A stretch of DNA of 64,000 bases, taken from assembly GCA_026874595.1 (NCBI GenBank), contig CM049310.1:76747056-76811055 (forward strand), read 5' to 3'. Shown here in pieces: positions 1-15,831 of this stretch. The notes beneath the pieces were generated by a model. The model was not told the DNA's origin. It ran no database searches and saw nothing but the letters and a program-made list of their open reading frames with translations. Within the stretch, counting starts at the first letter, position 1. The number at the start of each line of letters is the position of its first letter. A program made the translations under genes and the position numbers. This stretch comes from Sipunculus nudus (taxonomy: Eukaryota > Annelida > Sipuncula > Golfingiida > Sipunculidae).

Positions 1-3000
1 AAGATAGATTTTCATGTTTCTTTGGTTATTCCAAATCAAGACTGTTGTTGATATTTTACCACTGGTCAACCTCTTTGGCACGGGTTATAAGCACATTTGT
101 ATTTTCTTCAATGATATACAATTTGACGCTGGCAAACCTGAGGCAGCTTACCCGTGGGACTTATGTTTATGTCTGCAGATAGTGTGTAATATGAGCCTTC
201 GGTTGTTTTGGGGCATTGTTGGTTTTTATTGCGTGGAGACCAATCCATGGCCCAGGAATTCGACACTTCCCAACGGGTGGTATAATTTAGTGGCAGGTGT
301 CAGTCTAAGCGTTTTGCTTCCAGGAACAGGTCACTATATTGAACGCGTGTTTATGGTACTACGACACAAAGGGATTATGGGATTACCGGTCTGGCTCCCC
401 GGTTGACCTAGTGACCACAGAAATTGCCAGATGTCACGGTGGCTGTTTTTATTTGTGTTTTATCTGCAGGTTAGCCTCGTCAAAGACAGACGGTGAACAT
501 GTGACAGACATGATAACGACGGTTTCAAGTGTCTGCTCTCTGTTCTTGTAAATGGTACGGTTTCAATGATGCCTTTTTTTCTCACAAGAAAAAAAAAGGA
601 TGGAAGAATAGAAATGTCAGGAGTTGAAACGGAATTTAGACCACCTGCATACAGAAAAGTGATTTAGACTATAAGTAAGTAAGTTTTATTTAGTCACACA
701 CACACACACACACACATATACAGGTAATAATGACCATCATACCTCACGTCATCAATAATGCAAAGTAGAACCATACATATAAGTAGGATCATAATAAGAT
801 AGAGCATTAATTTTGTTTCTACAATTCAACATGATTCATACTTACTGTTCAGATCATGTCAAGTCATCTGACAACCCCCGACTACTTATATTTACATTAC
901 AGATAAAGCGGCGCTCAGCTTTTGTTTTATATCTAAAGAATTCAACAGTTAAGCCTGAGAAGGTATGTTTAAGGATAAATCCAATCTTATGTACTGAAAA
1001 TTAGTATGCATTATGTTTGAACTCCGTGAATATTAGGGAGTGATCAGTAGCAGGGTGGGTGGAGGGGCTTTGAGGCATCTTGAGGAGCCCTCATTAAGGG
1101 TTTATGTTACATCATTCAACATCATCGTACATCAATATTATGTAGGTTAGACACGAGGTCACTGGCACGTATTTATATAATCACGAGGTCACTCACACGC
1201 ATTTTTAATCCTCGCTCTCGCGGGGTCACTAACTCTGTGTCTGTGAATTATAACCATCCTGAATAATAAATATTTCTTATATTACAATATGGCAATCATT
1301 GTGGTGTTCCCACTGGGCACTAAATTAGGATTTAAATCCGGTCCCCTTAGAGAATCATCCACTCCCTCACAGTGACATTTCGATCCGGTCACTCGCTAAT
1401 TTTTACTGACACAATTTCCCCAGAGCAGATTAGTAAGTACGTGAACTACATTTCACCTGCCCTGGCTCACAGTTGTCCCAGAACTAAGTCACCAGTTCAA
1501 TCAACGTCACTTTGAGCCTTTCGCCTGACAATTCTGTACTAGCACGCAAGTCAATTTCGACGGCCCTCAACTCGTACGCCCTTCCAGTCGTACCTCCAAT
1601 TTTGTCACTTTTTTACTTGGTATATCACTCTTTTTACTTGATGGTTTTGTAAAAATAGCTCTCTCTCCATATAGACTGGCTGCAACAGATTGGAGTATAC
1701 AGCAACTGTTTTGAATTTTCTCCTCGTAAATATGGTCCAGGAATGGCTTTGGGAATACTTTTACCGGGAACTGGATGTTTTATTATTATAGTATTGTATA
1801 TTGATATTGCATCCCAATATATCCGCATACTTTTTCCACAGCTGAATAAATGTGCCAGACACTTTATTGTGAAATTGTGATCATATTCCAAATCACAATC
1901 TTAATCTCTTTTATCATGATAATTACATTAACAAATTAATGCTATTTTACGTCTATTCTTTCAGGTTCAATGAGAGAATATTTTACAGTAAACTACGAAT
2001 ACGTAACGAAACATTGTGAAAACAACATATAGATGATCTAGGCCACTGGTGGAAAAAGCAAAATCTTTATACCTGTGAGCCGATGGTTAAAATAAAATAT
2101 TGATACCATTGCACCGGTGATATTATCTGTGGCCGCTTTCATCCAAATTTGTAGGGCCTGCTTTTCCCCTAGTTAAGACATTTTTTCCCCTGCAAAACTG
2201 TCATAAAGCGATAAGAAACAAGTTTTCGCTATTAATATTTTCTATTATCAGAATCAGTATTCCGTGATTAAAATTCGTTCATTTGTAAGCTTTCTCGTTT
2301 ATATTTTCACGGTGCACATGCGCCTGACGTTCCCTTGGGAAAAATGGCGCCATTGTGCCACACCAAATAAGTTCCAAGCCGCCGCAATATATAGAAGAAG
2401 GCGGGGATTTAGACTTGCGAGTGTCTCCTCATGGGGAATCAAGTTACCGCTATACAAAGTTCCCTTTAAACTTGATACTGACTATAACACAAATAAGTCC
2501 ATTCCATTTACTAGTGCTATTTTCGGCTATGTCAACCTAACGGTTTCAATGCATCAGTCCCGCTTGGGGTCGGAATGCTTTCTGACTGCAGACCCGAAAG
2601 GGACTTGTAGACGTACGTCAGACTTGATGAATGAACGCTTGTATGAAATGGTTAGCGCTTGGCGAGTACATGTCCGCGTACTACCTGTACAATTATATAT
2701 AGAAGATAAATATTTGTCCTAAACACTGGCGTCAAAGGCAGTTTGACTGCTCGACTGATCAACTAAACTTTACTCAGCCTAAACATACAGATTGGCTTAA
2801 GGAGTGAATGGCCACCTGTATTCGTACTATAATAATACTGCAGGAAGCCCCGTCGATTGGCTCACACTAATACCTCACATGCCTCAACCACAACCATAGG
2901 CACAGCCACTGGGGACATGTCCCCAATTTTTCAACCAGGGACCTACCAAATTATAACCCCCCCCCCCCCACCCACCCTTTTTGCCAATTTATTAAAGGTC

Positions 3001-5264
3001 ATTTTCCATGAAAAAAAGGCTCCAATTTCAATCTGTTATAATATGAATTACTATTATTGGGACACAATAACGTGTTGCAGTGTTGCAAAGTCCCTCAAAT
3101 ATCAAGGGAACACAATGGGCATTCGCCCACCCTCCTGGAATTTTTAGGACAAAGAATTTTTCTTTGTATCTGAAGCGAGAATTATCCCTGTTATTCGACA
3201 CCCAAATTGCTTCGGAACTGGTAATAATTTAATGAATTTATTTTAAATTCAAAACGCATGCACGGTGGATGATACCCTTCTCCCACATCCCCTCGGCTGA
3301 TACACCCCCCTCGGGAGTCGCACTATGATCATGAAAATATTGCCCCCTACGCACACTTATTGGGTCCTGGATCAACCACTGGTCAAATTACTTTAGAATT
3401 TATATTGAGGAAATGGTTGTGCGAGTGGGTAAAATATGGTATATGCCAACCTGCAAGAGTCAGTGTGTATGAGGGGTGGTGGTATGGTGGAAATAGGGGG
3501 GGGGGGGGGTTATGCAAGGTCTATGGAATAGTGCAAAATAAAATACGTGGATTATCTGCAAAAGCATTATCGAAAACGTTTAAGACAGTATACACGCAAT
3601 TCCTGTCCCTGTCCGGCTTATTTTCTTACTAATTACCACATAAGTTTTGAAAAAAAGAGAGCTTTGTATTATAGACAAATAATTTTCCATGTCAGTACGC
3701 CAAGGCTGAATCTTTCCCGATCATAACGTGTTTGTTGTCCTATAATAAACACTGTAACAGATTCAAAAGAGGGTATACTTTAATGGTCTATTCAGGATTT
3801 AAAAACATCTTTTGGGGTGATTTTTAGAAATCGGGTTTTTTTGCTAATCGTGCTACCTTAAGACTCATAGTTCTACTGTTTGCCACTGACGTATGCTCAT
3901 ATTTATGACTTTAATGTATTATAATTAGACATGTAAAAAATTGTTTGACAGTTACAATTTTTTATTTATATAACCCACAGCTCCCCCATAAAATATTCGT
4001 AAACCAGAAAATTAAATATAAATATATATATAATAAAGTCTGGCCTAATATTATTCCTCTTATTGATTGAACACGTATTTTTTCCATGACGTTGGAAACA
4101 AACGTCATCATATACCCCCGTGACTTAAATTTCCCTGAATGTGACCATGCACGTGTCTTGGCAACGCCACGTCACGTTGGGCGTTCTCGCAAGAATGAAA
4201 TATGTAATCCTCTAATGCCGCTTTATGCCGTCCACTGACTTATATACTAATATTAAACTAGTATACGTCCCCTCGAACCAGAGGCGAGACTCTCCCCACA
4301 GGCATTCAGACTCCATTCCCATGAATGATTGATTGACTGATTGATGGATGGATGGATTGATTGACATTGACTGAAGAGGTTGAGATGGGGACGTTGACTG
4401 TTAAAAGCGAAGTTTCTGTGTGTGTCTGTGTGTGAATATGAGTATAAATTAAAATATATACCAAAATAATCTTATTTCGTCTATAGGAAAAGGGTTGGTC
4501 ATTTACGGTTGGGTGTTGGTACAATCGGAATAAAAAAAAATCTGTCTCGAGCCTAATCGTGTATATATATATATATATATATATATGTGTGCGAAGGTGT
4601 GTGTGTATGTGTATGTAAAATAATATTGCTTACAGCTGTGTAACATATGACCGGCAAATGGCTTGGGGGGGGGGGGGGGTGACTAATTGAAACGAGATGT
4701 TCTGTGTGTGTGCATATGAGTGGAAAATGAAAATATGTTCCAAAATAATGATCTAATTTTGTCTGGGAAAGATGTGTGATTTACGATTGGGTATTGGTAT
4801 CATCAGAATATAAAAATGCTGTCTGGAGCCTAGCTAATCGATCTGGCCTATATATTTCAAGAGAGTGTGCGTTCATCAGCTAGTATGGGCCACAGACTAC
4901 AGCTACAGAATCTGAACAGTGGAGATTAATTACAAATTGGTCTAGACATGATCGCAATCTTAATTTTACCTGGTCCCGAAGAAGACTGCCGATACAGACG
5001 CCATTAAAACCGCCTGGATTCATGTCTGACCAATATACACGTGTTAGTGTAACATCACGGAAACGACACACGCTCATGATATTAGAACATCTATTTTTCT
5101 ATATTTCATGTCTGTACTGTGTATTATGCCTGTCTGTCTGCCTGTGTGTCTATATCTGCTGTATGGCTGTCTGTCTGTCTGTCTGTCTCTCTCTTATATA
5201 TACTATTTATATATATAGATACTTTCTATATTTTAAGATGCATTGAGTCTGTCTTTGTATAGTA

Positions 5265-5310
<46 letters not shown>

Positions 5311-5787
5311 ATGGTATGTGTTTATGATAATCTGCCAGGTAGCCCTGAGTTATGCAAGGATGATGTATGCTAATCAAAGATAAAGGGATTAAAATCGAGT
5401 AAAAATGCAAGCGGCAGATAAGACAACTTCTTCACACTCGGGTGAAAAAATACGTCCCTGTTAGTCAAAGGCATTATCCTATAATTACACACATTTAGCA
5501 ATTTTTGGAGTCGAGGTAAATATGCTTTTTCCTGAAAGGTTATATTTGTAAATGATTATGAAACAGATAAAAATGACTTCAGTGCGGAAGTGGTGTACCA
5601 GCGGAGATTGCCCTAGTGAGGAAGAACGATTTTTTTTTCATTATAAGCAATTAATTATAGTTAGTATGCTAAACAAGAAATAGTAGCAAACATTATTTAT
5701 ACTAACGAGGAATTTGGAATGTTAATATAGCCTTCGTCATTAATAGAAACAGGGATGCAGTTCTACCCGACCAGTCAGTGTAGGACT
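1..5787. other. Non-coding, probably TASK intron 1 (left part)
   Basis: No exon was recognised. It holds (CA)n at about 694-716, poly-C at about 2957-2969, poly-G at about 3497-3510 and 4665-4679, (TA)n at about 4562-4586, CTGT-rich sequence at about 5128-5190 and (CT)n at 5268-5306. A short direct repeat of CACGAGGTCACT(G/C)(A)CACG type lies at about 1150 and 1182, within a GTCAC-rich stretch extending to about 1580. A 152-codon open frame at 2264-2722 has no recognisable domain. Its status as TASK intron rests on the missing second exon. Confidence 0.55.
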
Positions 5788-6003
5788 CAGGGGCGGATCC
5801 GGAGAAGGGTTTACGGGTTTTAACCCACCCACACCCACCCCCTCCTTTTGCGAGAAATTACCTTTTTTTCAGTGTTTTCCTCCATATTTTTTAAGGCTAA
5901 CCCCCAACCCTACCCCCTTCTGGGTTTGTGGACCTCTTTTAAGGTATTAGTCCCTCGGTGTAACCATAAACCCCTCCCTCCCAAATTCCTAGATCCCCCC
6001 CTG
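5788..6003. mobile_element. MITE with CAGGGGCGGATCC termini, copy 1
   Basis: The left end CAGGGGCGGATCCGG is mirrored by CCTAGATCCCCCCCTG at the right (inverted CAGGGGGGGATCTAGG). The element is 216 bp and flanked by the identical 5-mer GGACT on both sides. The inside is C-rich (ACCCACCC, CCCCAACCC) and non-coding. Two related elements lie at 9624-9872 and 27174-27318. Confidence 0.75.
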
Positions 6004-7991
6004 GGACTATTGTAATAATAACAACAATTACCAACACAATATGTAACCCTTAAAGGGCTGCGGGGCCTCAGAAAGACCATCTTCATGTTTGCTGTAGCAT
6101 GCGAATTCTGCATATATATGTTTACGTGCATACCAAATACCAGTTGGAAATGTGTTTCGTTTTTTATAATATATATATAATATATATTATATATATATAA
6201 TATATGTTCCCGCATCTGTATACATGTCATTGTCATCATGTAATTTAAATTCATATTATTAAGTTTATAACTTAATGGCATTTTAGCACCCGCAGAGTGT
6301 CATTTATCATATATAATATGTTTGTGTACCCTAAAGGTTAATTATATTTCTATGTATACAATCATTAATCTTGCAGAAATATTGTGAAACATCTTGCATG
6401 GACATGTAGGACTTTAAAAAGACTTTTAATTCCGGGTAAACTCTTAAATCTATGAGAGCAAAAATCAGGCTTTCGGTCTTTTAATTATGATAACATGATA
6501 ATATGATGACTCAACTTTACGCTATTTTATCTGTCTTGACATTCACTGAAAATTCAATTTATTTCGATCGAATGTAAACAATAAATATAGTATCACTTAT
6601 TATGTCCTCCTCATCTAAAATACCTGGTTGCATTTCCGGTCCAGTCAGATCAGTTTTTACATCGTTGTACCTTTTCGTAGCTCTCTAGGAAAGCATACAA
6701 CCCCAACACCATTACAAAAGCGAGCTGGGCATCTAAATTAACAAACATTCTAAATGTTCATGGTGTTGCAGTACCAACTAGACCCATCCTTGTTATTCAA
6801 ACCCTGGCCAGTGGCCTTAGCACATACATAGAACGCTCTGACTGCATATTTTACAACGACGCTTGACAACTCTGACTTTTACAACCGTAGCTACAATATT
6901 CCTTACATGTAAACGTGATTTTTTTAAATTGAACTGAAAACATATATTTTACTTGGATTTAAGTCCATCATTAGATCAAAAGGTAAGTAGCATTAAAACA
7001 CATGATGCTTAAATTTCTTTTTAAATTACTTTCCTGTAACACCACGATCCGACTTTCTGGAACCCCCCCCCCCCCCCCCCCCCCCCTTTCTGATATGTCC
7101 ATAACGGGGTCGTGTTTATGAATTAAGTTTGAGCACGTGGCTTTTTGTTTGTGCAGGGAACTTCAGGCAGAAGATACGCTCAGCATATGACTGTCTGCTG
7201 CAGCTAATGTGACGTGTAAAGAAAGGAACCAAACCTGGTGATTGAGCACAGGCAAAGATAAACTGATAATTAACGGAAAAGGCTGATTAGTCTTGCTTGA
7301 TAGATTGCAACACAAATGAAAATAGCACAAATACAGATCAAGCACCCAGGACCCATTTCAAATACGATCCAGTTAATAAGAAAAAAAAATCCACAATGAA
7401 AACGGGCCCTTTTGATGCAGAATTTATATAAATAAGTAATATACACCAACCTATTCCCTGAGATAGTATCGTGCGAACTGGGACACATTTGTTTGATCGG
7501 CATTGTTCCGTCACGCAATCACGATGTATATATAAGACTAATGAGAAACAGCTTCGTATCAGCAAGTTCGTTCCCGCTAAGCTACGTTCCGATAAACTGC
7601 TCCACAGACTCTATAGTTGCCGGTATACTTTAAATGATGGGGTCACTCGACTTGCAATTTATTTTATCAAAATATCATTAATCGCTAATTCAAGTATATA
7701 GTGATCTCTACGCTAATACGCAGCCTGCAGATCAAACATTATAACAAAAATATTGTTCTTAAGAGGGTTGGTCCTTATTTTAGCCGTTTCAGATCGCCCA
7801 CAAGACTTGTCAAGTCGACATGCTTTAATTTATACTTCTCAGCCACTAAATTAGTTATATAGTATAACGCGAGATGAGAGACAATTATATAATTCTTCTA
7901 CCAACACAAGGCTGCAGGCAATGCCAGGCATACCGACTGATGTAATGGACAGAGAGGCGGTAGGCAGCGCCACCTGCTCCCATCTAGTTGA
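6004..7991. other. Non-coding stretch of inferred TASK intron 1
   Basis: AT-rich; an imperfect TA palindrome at about 6166-6205 and a 24-base poly-C run at about 7063-7086. No coding motif on either strand. Confidence 0.5.
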
Positions 7992-8222
7992 ACAGAGGGT
8001 GTTTTACTGTGACAGTATAGGGGTTTACAGAGGGTGTTTTACTGTGACAGTATAGGGGTTTACAGAGGGTGTTTTACTGTGACAGTATAGGGGTTTACAG
8101 AGGGTGTTTTACTGTGAGAGTATAGAGGTTTACAGAGGATGTTTTACTGTGACAGTATAGGGGTTTACAGAGGGTGTTTTACTGTGAGAGTATAGGGGTT
8201 TACAGAGGGTGTTTTCTTGTGA
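7992..8222 (+). repeat. 35-bp tandem repeat, about 6.5 copies
   Basis: Units start at 7992, 8027, 8062, 8097, 8132, 8167 and 8202 (partial), an exact 35-base period. A unit reads ACAGAGGGTGTTTTACTGTG followed by ACAGTATAGGGGTTT. Copies differ by single substitutions (GAGAG for GACAG, TAGAGG for TAGGGG, GGAT for GGGT). The near identity suggests recent expansion. Confidence 0.97.
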
Positions 8223-9623
8223 ACTGAATCACATTTCATTGGATTTTCCCCGGGATTTCATGGCGAACAAAGCGAGGGTCATACACCCATTGCCAATCTT
8301 GCTCTTTATCATGGCCTACTAATATGCAAATGAGAAGAAATCTCCAGGTCCTCCACCGGCCTTGTGACGTAGTATTATGCAAATATCAGGGATTCACCCC
8401 TTTAACTTGACACGCCGTTAGGTCGGGAAAAAAATCCCTCTCCAAGTGACGCCCATTCAGGCATTTGATTACGTTCTATATTACATGTTATTGAGTCTTA
8501 TTAAGGGGCAAATATATTGCCTTGCGAGTCTCATTGCCCAAATACTGTTACAGTAAAACTTATTATGTGACGTAGGTGAAGGCACAGCCTTTATACAAGT
8601 ATGGTCAGGCCGCATGTCGGATTATAACAGACGGACAAAGAGGGTGTACATCTGTAGATCCTCAACATCTCTGCTTTCCTAATGTACACAAACACAGACT
8701 GGAGAGTTTGTTGCCAGGCCGTGTGCGCTACTGGACAGTCTGTTCGCCCTGTATACAGTTACGTGCATCAGCCAGACCAGGCCTCCGCAAACTGTGATCG
8801 CGTCTTTCGATACGCCGGAATCTGCCCATGCGGTTGTCTGTGTACAGTTTACCGCTCATCTCCAGACTTTTGTGCATTGTTTTATTTTATTTACTTCTTC
8901 TGTATTAATGTACATCTTACTTTAATACAATAATAATATTTAAGAACTGTTCTCAACTGTGTTTTGCTCTACGTATATGAATAATAAACAATACGTTTAT
9001 ACTTTTTTTCATTTTCTTGCATAAGCTTATTTACAGTAAATTCTAAATGAAAGTCATATTCACTTTTTATTTATTTTGGACAAATTAATAAACGAATTTG
9101 TACCGAGGCATACAAACTGAATTCATGTCAATATGAAGTGGAAATATCTTCTTAAATATAACAATATCGTGGTTGTCATTGAGGTATTATAAAGTTGAAT
9201 TTCTTATACTACATACTGTGTTGTCCTTGGCTTAAAACTGTTTGGTATTTGTAAAAACATATGGAAAATTTCCAACCTTAGTGGAAAAATTACGTCACTT
9301 AGATGTGAAGTAGGTGCAAACATTGGCTGAGGTTTAAGTGAGTCAGGCATCAGTTAAAGAAGAGAATTAGGCCCTCGTCAGTATGACCGAGACTTGTTGT
9401 AATAGTCCACTGTTTGTTATAGCGGCGCAGACACGTCTGGCCCAGGTTGTCAAATTTGATAGCAACGTAATCAGCAAGCAATAGCGATTTAAGCCTAGTT
9501 GTTCTGTATACCTAGCAATTCTTACTGAATCTCGAGAGATGGCTCAAATCATCGCCATGGAAATATAAAGATACCAAAATATAGTGGTGTAAACAAAAAA
9601 GTCCTCTACCTGTAAGCGCTCCA
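8223..9623. other. Non-coding stretch with two octamer motifs
   Basis: Just after the 35-bp repeat is a complex, non-repetitive stretch (about 8225-8560) with two ATGCAAAT octamers at 8324-8331 and 8377-8384 and a TGACGT core at 8365-8370. The remainder is unremarkable AT-rich DNA. No gene seen. Confidence 0.5.
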
Positions 9624-9872
9624 CAGGGGCGGATTCAGGATTTTTGTAGGGGAAGGGATTACCGTTAACACCGAACGAAGGATGCCCGATAAAATGCCAA
9701 AATCTCCAAAAAAAAAGAAGGGGATCGAGTTCTATAATTATGAATCTATGTTTTCTTCTTATGTTTTCCAAAAGTTATGGATAAACGTTGCTAAACAAAG
9801 GTAATTTTCCCTGGTAAGGCATTGGGTTTACAACCCCTCTAATCCTCACTCACCCCACTGGATCCGTCCCTG
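9624..9872. mobile_element. MITE with CAGGGGCGGATTCAG termini, copy 2
   Basis: The left end CAGGGGCGGATTCAGGA pairs with CTGGATCCGTCCCTG at the right (inverted CAGGGACGGATCCAG). 249 bp. Flanking 5-mers CTCCA and GTCCG share three central bases, a weak target-site match. Internal sequence is non-coding. Confidence 0.7.
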
Positions 9873-10522
9873 GTCCGTAGTGTAAGTGATAGAAATATAT
9901 GGATAGATAATCACTAGGAGTTCATATTACTCAAAGGTTTTGCATGGTTATTACATGCACTGTCATCCTATAACCTGTCAAAGATTGTACCGGTGAACAA
10001 ATCTATCGTCAGTGCTTTATATTGTCCCATCCTTTATCAATTTAAATTGTATAAACCAGCATGTACACACCCGACTCTATGTACCGAAATGGCGGTAGAT
10101 AAATAACACTGAACATTTTCGCTCCGAGGCATGATGTCAGGAATGTTTAAAAACAACATGCAGAACAAGTCTAAAGTTTATTTGATAACGGGTAAAAGGG
10201 GCGCCACATAACACAGAGAAATCCTGATAAACATAGCAGCAGCTGTTTAACGTTCATAACCCACTCATGTAATTTACCAGTGTATACCTGCCTTGTGGAC
10301 TGACTTTTTTTCTTTATATAACCTTTTCCTTGGTCGTTGTACTCAGATGACCCCGGTGGTTTATATGTATGACGTCATATCCAGTCATATACGCACCCAC
10401 TAACCATTGTATTATTGACCTCTTCATCCCATATATATAAACCCGTTCACAACGAACTGATCACAAAATGCTATCAGGTATAGATATATGGATCAGCACC
10501 GGTGATCAATATCGTGTAGCAA

Positions 10523-10613
<91 letters not shown>

Positions 10614-10727
10614 AAATGTATCATCTTCTAATTATATTGATGCGGCATAATGCTATAGGACATGTCAACTTTAATTGACTGTTCACAGTTGTGTTTAGTT
10701 AGCGGGGGTTTATTGACTGTATACAGT

Positions 10728-10781
<54 letters not shown>

Positions 10782-11149
10782 AATTGTAAAGCCAATATAT
10801 TTAATTATTTATCTCAAAAGTAAGTTATATGCTCTTGTAAGAGGATCTGAACTACCAAACTAATAATATGCATTTAAATAGAATAAAACATATAAGTGCT
10901 CACATTTTTAAATAAATAAATATATAATTTTCTTTGACCTAATTGTGTCTTTTGTGTTTCAAGTAAGTAATAAAACAATAATCATATATCATATATGGAA
11001 GCTGCTTAATACCCCTTTACATAAGGGACCTTGAGAAATCCATGGTTTGAATAATAGTATAAGAATGATAACTCTTGACAAATAATATTGCGTGGCACAT
11101 TATTCGCTTACGTTAACACCAAACAAATCGTTCGTGGTATCGTCTGATT
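9873..11149. other. Non-coding stretch with long TA and GA microsatellites
   Basis: Contains (TA)n at about 10507-10573 directly abutting (GA)n at about 10574-10611, and a second (TA)n at about 10728-10778. Nothing else recognised; AT-rich to 11149. Confidence 0.8.
10507..10611. repeat. Compound (TA)n(GA)n microsatellite
   Basis: About 33 TA units run directly into about 19 GA units with no spacer. Confidence 0.95.
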
Positions 11150-11933
11150 TAAACAGCTTCACAGGTACATGTGACAGGTGACATCACGTTGCCATTGATA
11201 CGTCGGCGTTTCTGCTATAGCATCTGTTCTAGGGACCATTTGTTATAAACAATGTCACTGATACTTATGTACTGACCTCCCACCGGGCTTATGATGCGTC
11301 AACATTACTGCTCCAAGAAATGTACCAGGGACCGTTTGTTAAAAAAATGTCGCTGGTAATTTTTACATGTGACATCACACGTGGTTCATGAAGCTTAAAC
11401 AGTATTGCCACAACAACTGTTCCAGGGATCATTTGTGATAAAAATGTCACTCATAACCCGTGACATCACACTGTACACGCAACGTTTTCGTTATCCAGGG
11501 ACCATTTGTTTATACACAAGTACACAACACCACTGATATAACCTGTTACAGTTAATGTCACTTGATCATTCAGTAACTTCAGGAACTGTTCCAGGGATCA
11601 TTTATTATAAACAATAACCCGTGACAGTTGACTTCAAACGCGGTTCATGAAACTGGTTATAACATTAATGCTCCAATAAATGCATGTCTTAGGAACCATT
11701 TATTTATAAATAACATCGTTAATATCTTGTGATAGGAGACACCAATTGTTCCTGGTTCATGAAATGTTAACATAAATGTTCCATAATTTTCAAGGTCATT
11801 TTTTTGTAATGTAAATAACGTTACTGAAAACTTGTGACAAGTGACATCACAAGCAGTTCATAATGCATTTAAATTAATTATTGCGTAAGGAATTAGTCAT
11901 TAATAATACAAGCAATATATATAGTGTGTTGAC

Positions 11934-11978
<45 letters not shown>

Positions 11979-12390
11979 GTTTATGTTGCCGTTACTGTCC
12001 CAATAACAGTTTAAGACATCATTCATTATACATAACGTCATCGATAACTCGAGACAAGTGACATTACCGCTGATGAAACGTTACCGCAGTCTCTGTCCAA
12101 GGGACCATTCATTATAAACAACGTCATCGATAACGCTTGACAGCTGACATCACGTGGTTCCCGGCATGCCCGTTACCGTTATTGCTCCAGTTACTGTTCG
12201 CGCAGCGCTCGGTATAAGCAACGCTGTTGATAACCCGTTACAATGTCAACAGGTAGCTGAGGATATGTTTACGTTAACTGTTCACGGGAATTTTCGTTTT
12301 CAAAAAGTCACGTGTTACCCGATTAATCGCTACACTTTTCTTATAATATTCATGTGACGTTTGGGAGGGACCGTGCACTGAACATGTGTA
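11150..12390 (+). repeat. Degenerate ~96-bp tandem array, about 11-12 units
   Basis: The word (A/T)GGGA(C/T)C(A/G)TTTGTT followed by ATAAACAA.GTCACTGATAA, then GTGACAG.TGACATCAC and GGTTCATGAAACGTTA recurs. Anchors fall at 11231, 11327, 11424, 11497, 11593, 11691, 11793, about 11886, 12014 and 12100, mostly 93-102 bases apart. Units are strongly diverged and one interval is only 73 bases. A (TA)n tract at about 11936-11976 interrupts the array. The 67-codon frame at 12154-12357 is a chance reading through the last units. Confidence 0.85.
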
Positions 12391-12929
12391 ATCCCTTAGA
12401 ATTCAAGGGTATAACTGGAAAAAGCTAACACGCAGGACCAAAGTCAAGCTCTGTATATAAACCCTTTACTTTAAAAATGCCATTACCCCAGCTGCGTGCA
12501 TTAGTTTAATGCAAAACTGTGATACTGATACTATATGTCATTCATAAATAAGTTTGTAAATGCTGAAAAGAATATAGTCTTGAAGTATAAACCCAAAGCA
12601 CATATATATTTATAAATATGTACGTGGTGATTCCGAGAAGCTGTAGTCAGAGTGTCAGTGTCAACTGTGATGAAATGCATACATGCAATAATTGTGGAAT
12701 TGCACCTGTTTGGAGACACTATATTGCATATGTTAAAATGATGAATTATAAATGAGAGAATGCGGTTAACAGTCCTAAAGGAATCCTGATCCGTGTTATT
12801 GGGTGTGTGTGTGCACGTCACTGTTGTCAGGTTTTTTAACAACTGAACGTAAATACAAAACTTTTGTAATGTAAATCAACACAAGTATGAATGAGTAAAT
12901 GTATTTGTACACAAATGTTTAGCGTGCGA
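12391..12929. other. Non-coding stretch between tandem array and inverted repeat
   Basis: A 103-codon minus-strand open frame (12531-12842) has no K2P-like segments or other motif and is not called. No repeats seen. Confidence 0.5.
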
Positions 12930-13178
12930 CCTTGTAGGTTAAGTAAACCTATACTCCACAAGCGTTTGTTGTGTGAATGGAGGATTTCATCCAGATCCAA
13001 GACTTTGCCCTGATTTGATTGGCACGTGACATCATGAGCTGAATTTTATCAACAACTCAGATCTAGTAATGCATGTTGTTTTTATTCTCTGCTGAAATGT
13101 TGGGACTGATAGTGCTCATGGATGTGCTATAATAGTTTTTAACAAATCACATAACCTCATGTTTTTAGTGGAAAAATA
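12930..13178 (+). repeat. Dispersed repeat R1, plus copy (left arm flanking TASK exon 1)
   Basis: Reading CCTTGTAGGTTAAGTAAACC, GTGTGAATGGAGGATTTCAT, CCAGATCCAAGACTTTG, CAACTCAGATCTAGTAATGC, GCTCATGGATGTGC and CCTCATGTTTTTAGTGG, this matches the minus strand of 17246-17587 block for block. It lies in inferred TASK intron 1, about 175 bp downstream of the exon 1 donor. Confidence 0.85.
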
Positions 13179-13245
13179 GATGGGGTAAAAATGATTTTTT
13201 TAACTTGAATTTTATTATATTAAACTAATTAATAAATAAACCTGT

Positions 13246-13266
13246 AATATATATATATATATATAT
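13246..13266. repeat. TA microsatellite
   Basis: Pure TA dinucleotide tract about 80 bp inside the TASK intron from the exon 1 donor. Confidence 0.85.
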
Positions 13267-13291
13267 TTAAAACTAGTCAGCTGACCTTTCA

Positions 13292-15480
<2,189 letters not shown>

Positions 15481-15688
15481 GCACAAAAGAAAATGAATAA
15501 AGATATATATCAGTAGCCATGAAATTTTATTGTTATTCATTGTGAATAAAAACTATAAAATTCACCTAATTATCTGTCTGTCTGGGTATGTACATCTATT
15601 ATTATCAGACGCAATACATGTCTGCTGAAATTTAATTGTAAGTCTGCTTTTCGTACTGAATAATAAACCGCTTATACTATTATAATTG

Positions 15689-15746
<58 letters not shown>

Positions 15747-15782
15747 TTATTTATTTATATATATATACGCAGATCAGTGCGG

Positions 15783-15831
<49 letters not shown>

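Noticed and set aside
14-406. 130-codon plus-strand open frame at the left edge
   Set aside because: No family signature and no supporting splice or start context.
2264-2722. 152-codon plus-strand open frame, the longest in the window
   Set aside because: No recognisable domain, signal or repeat, no splice context, and it lies in the inferred TASK intron; length is compatible with chance.
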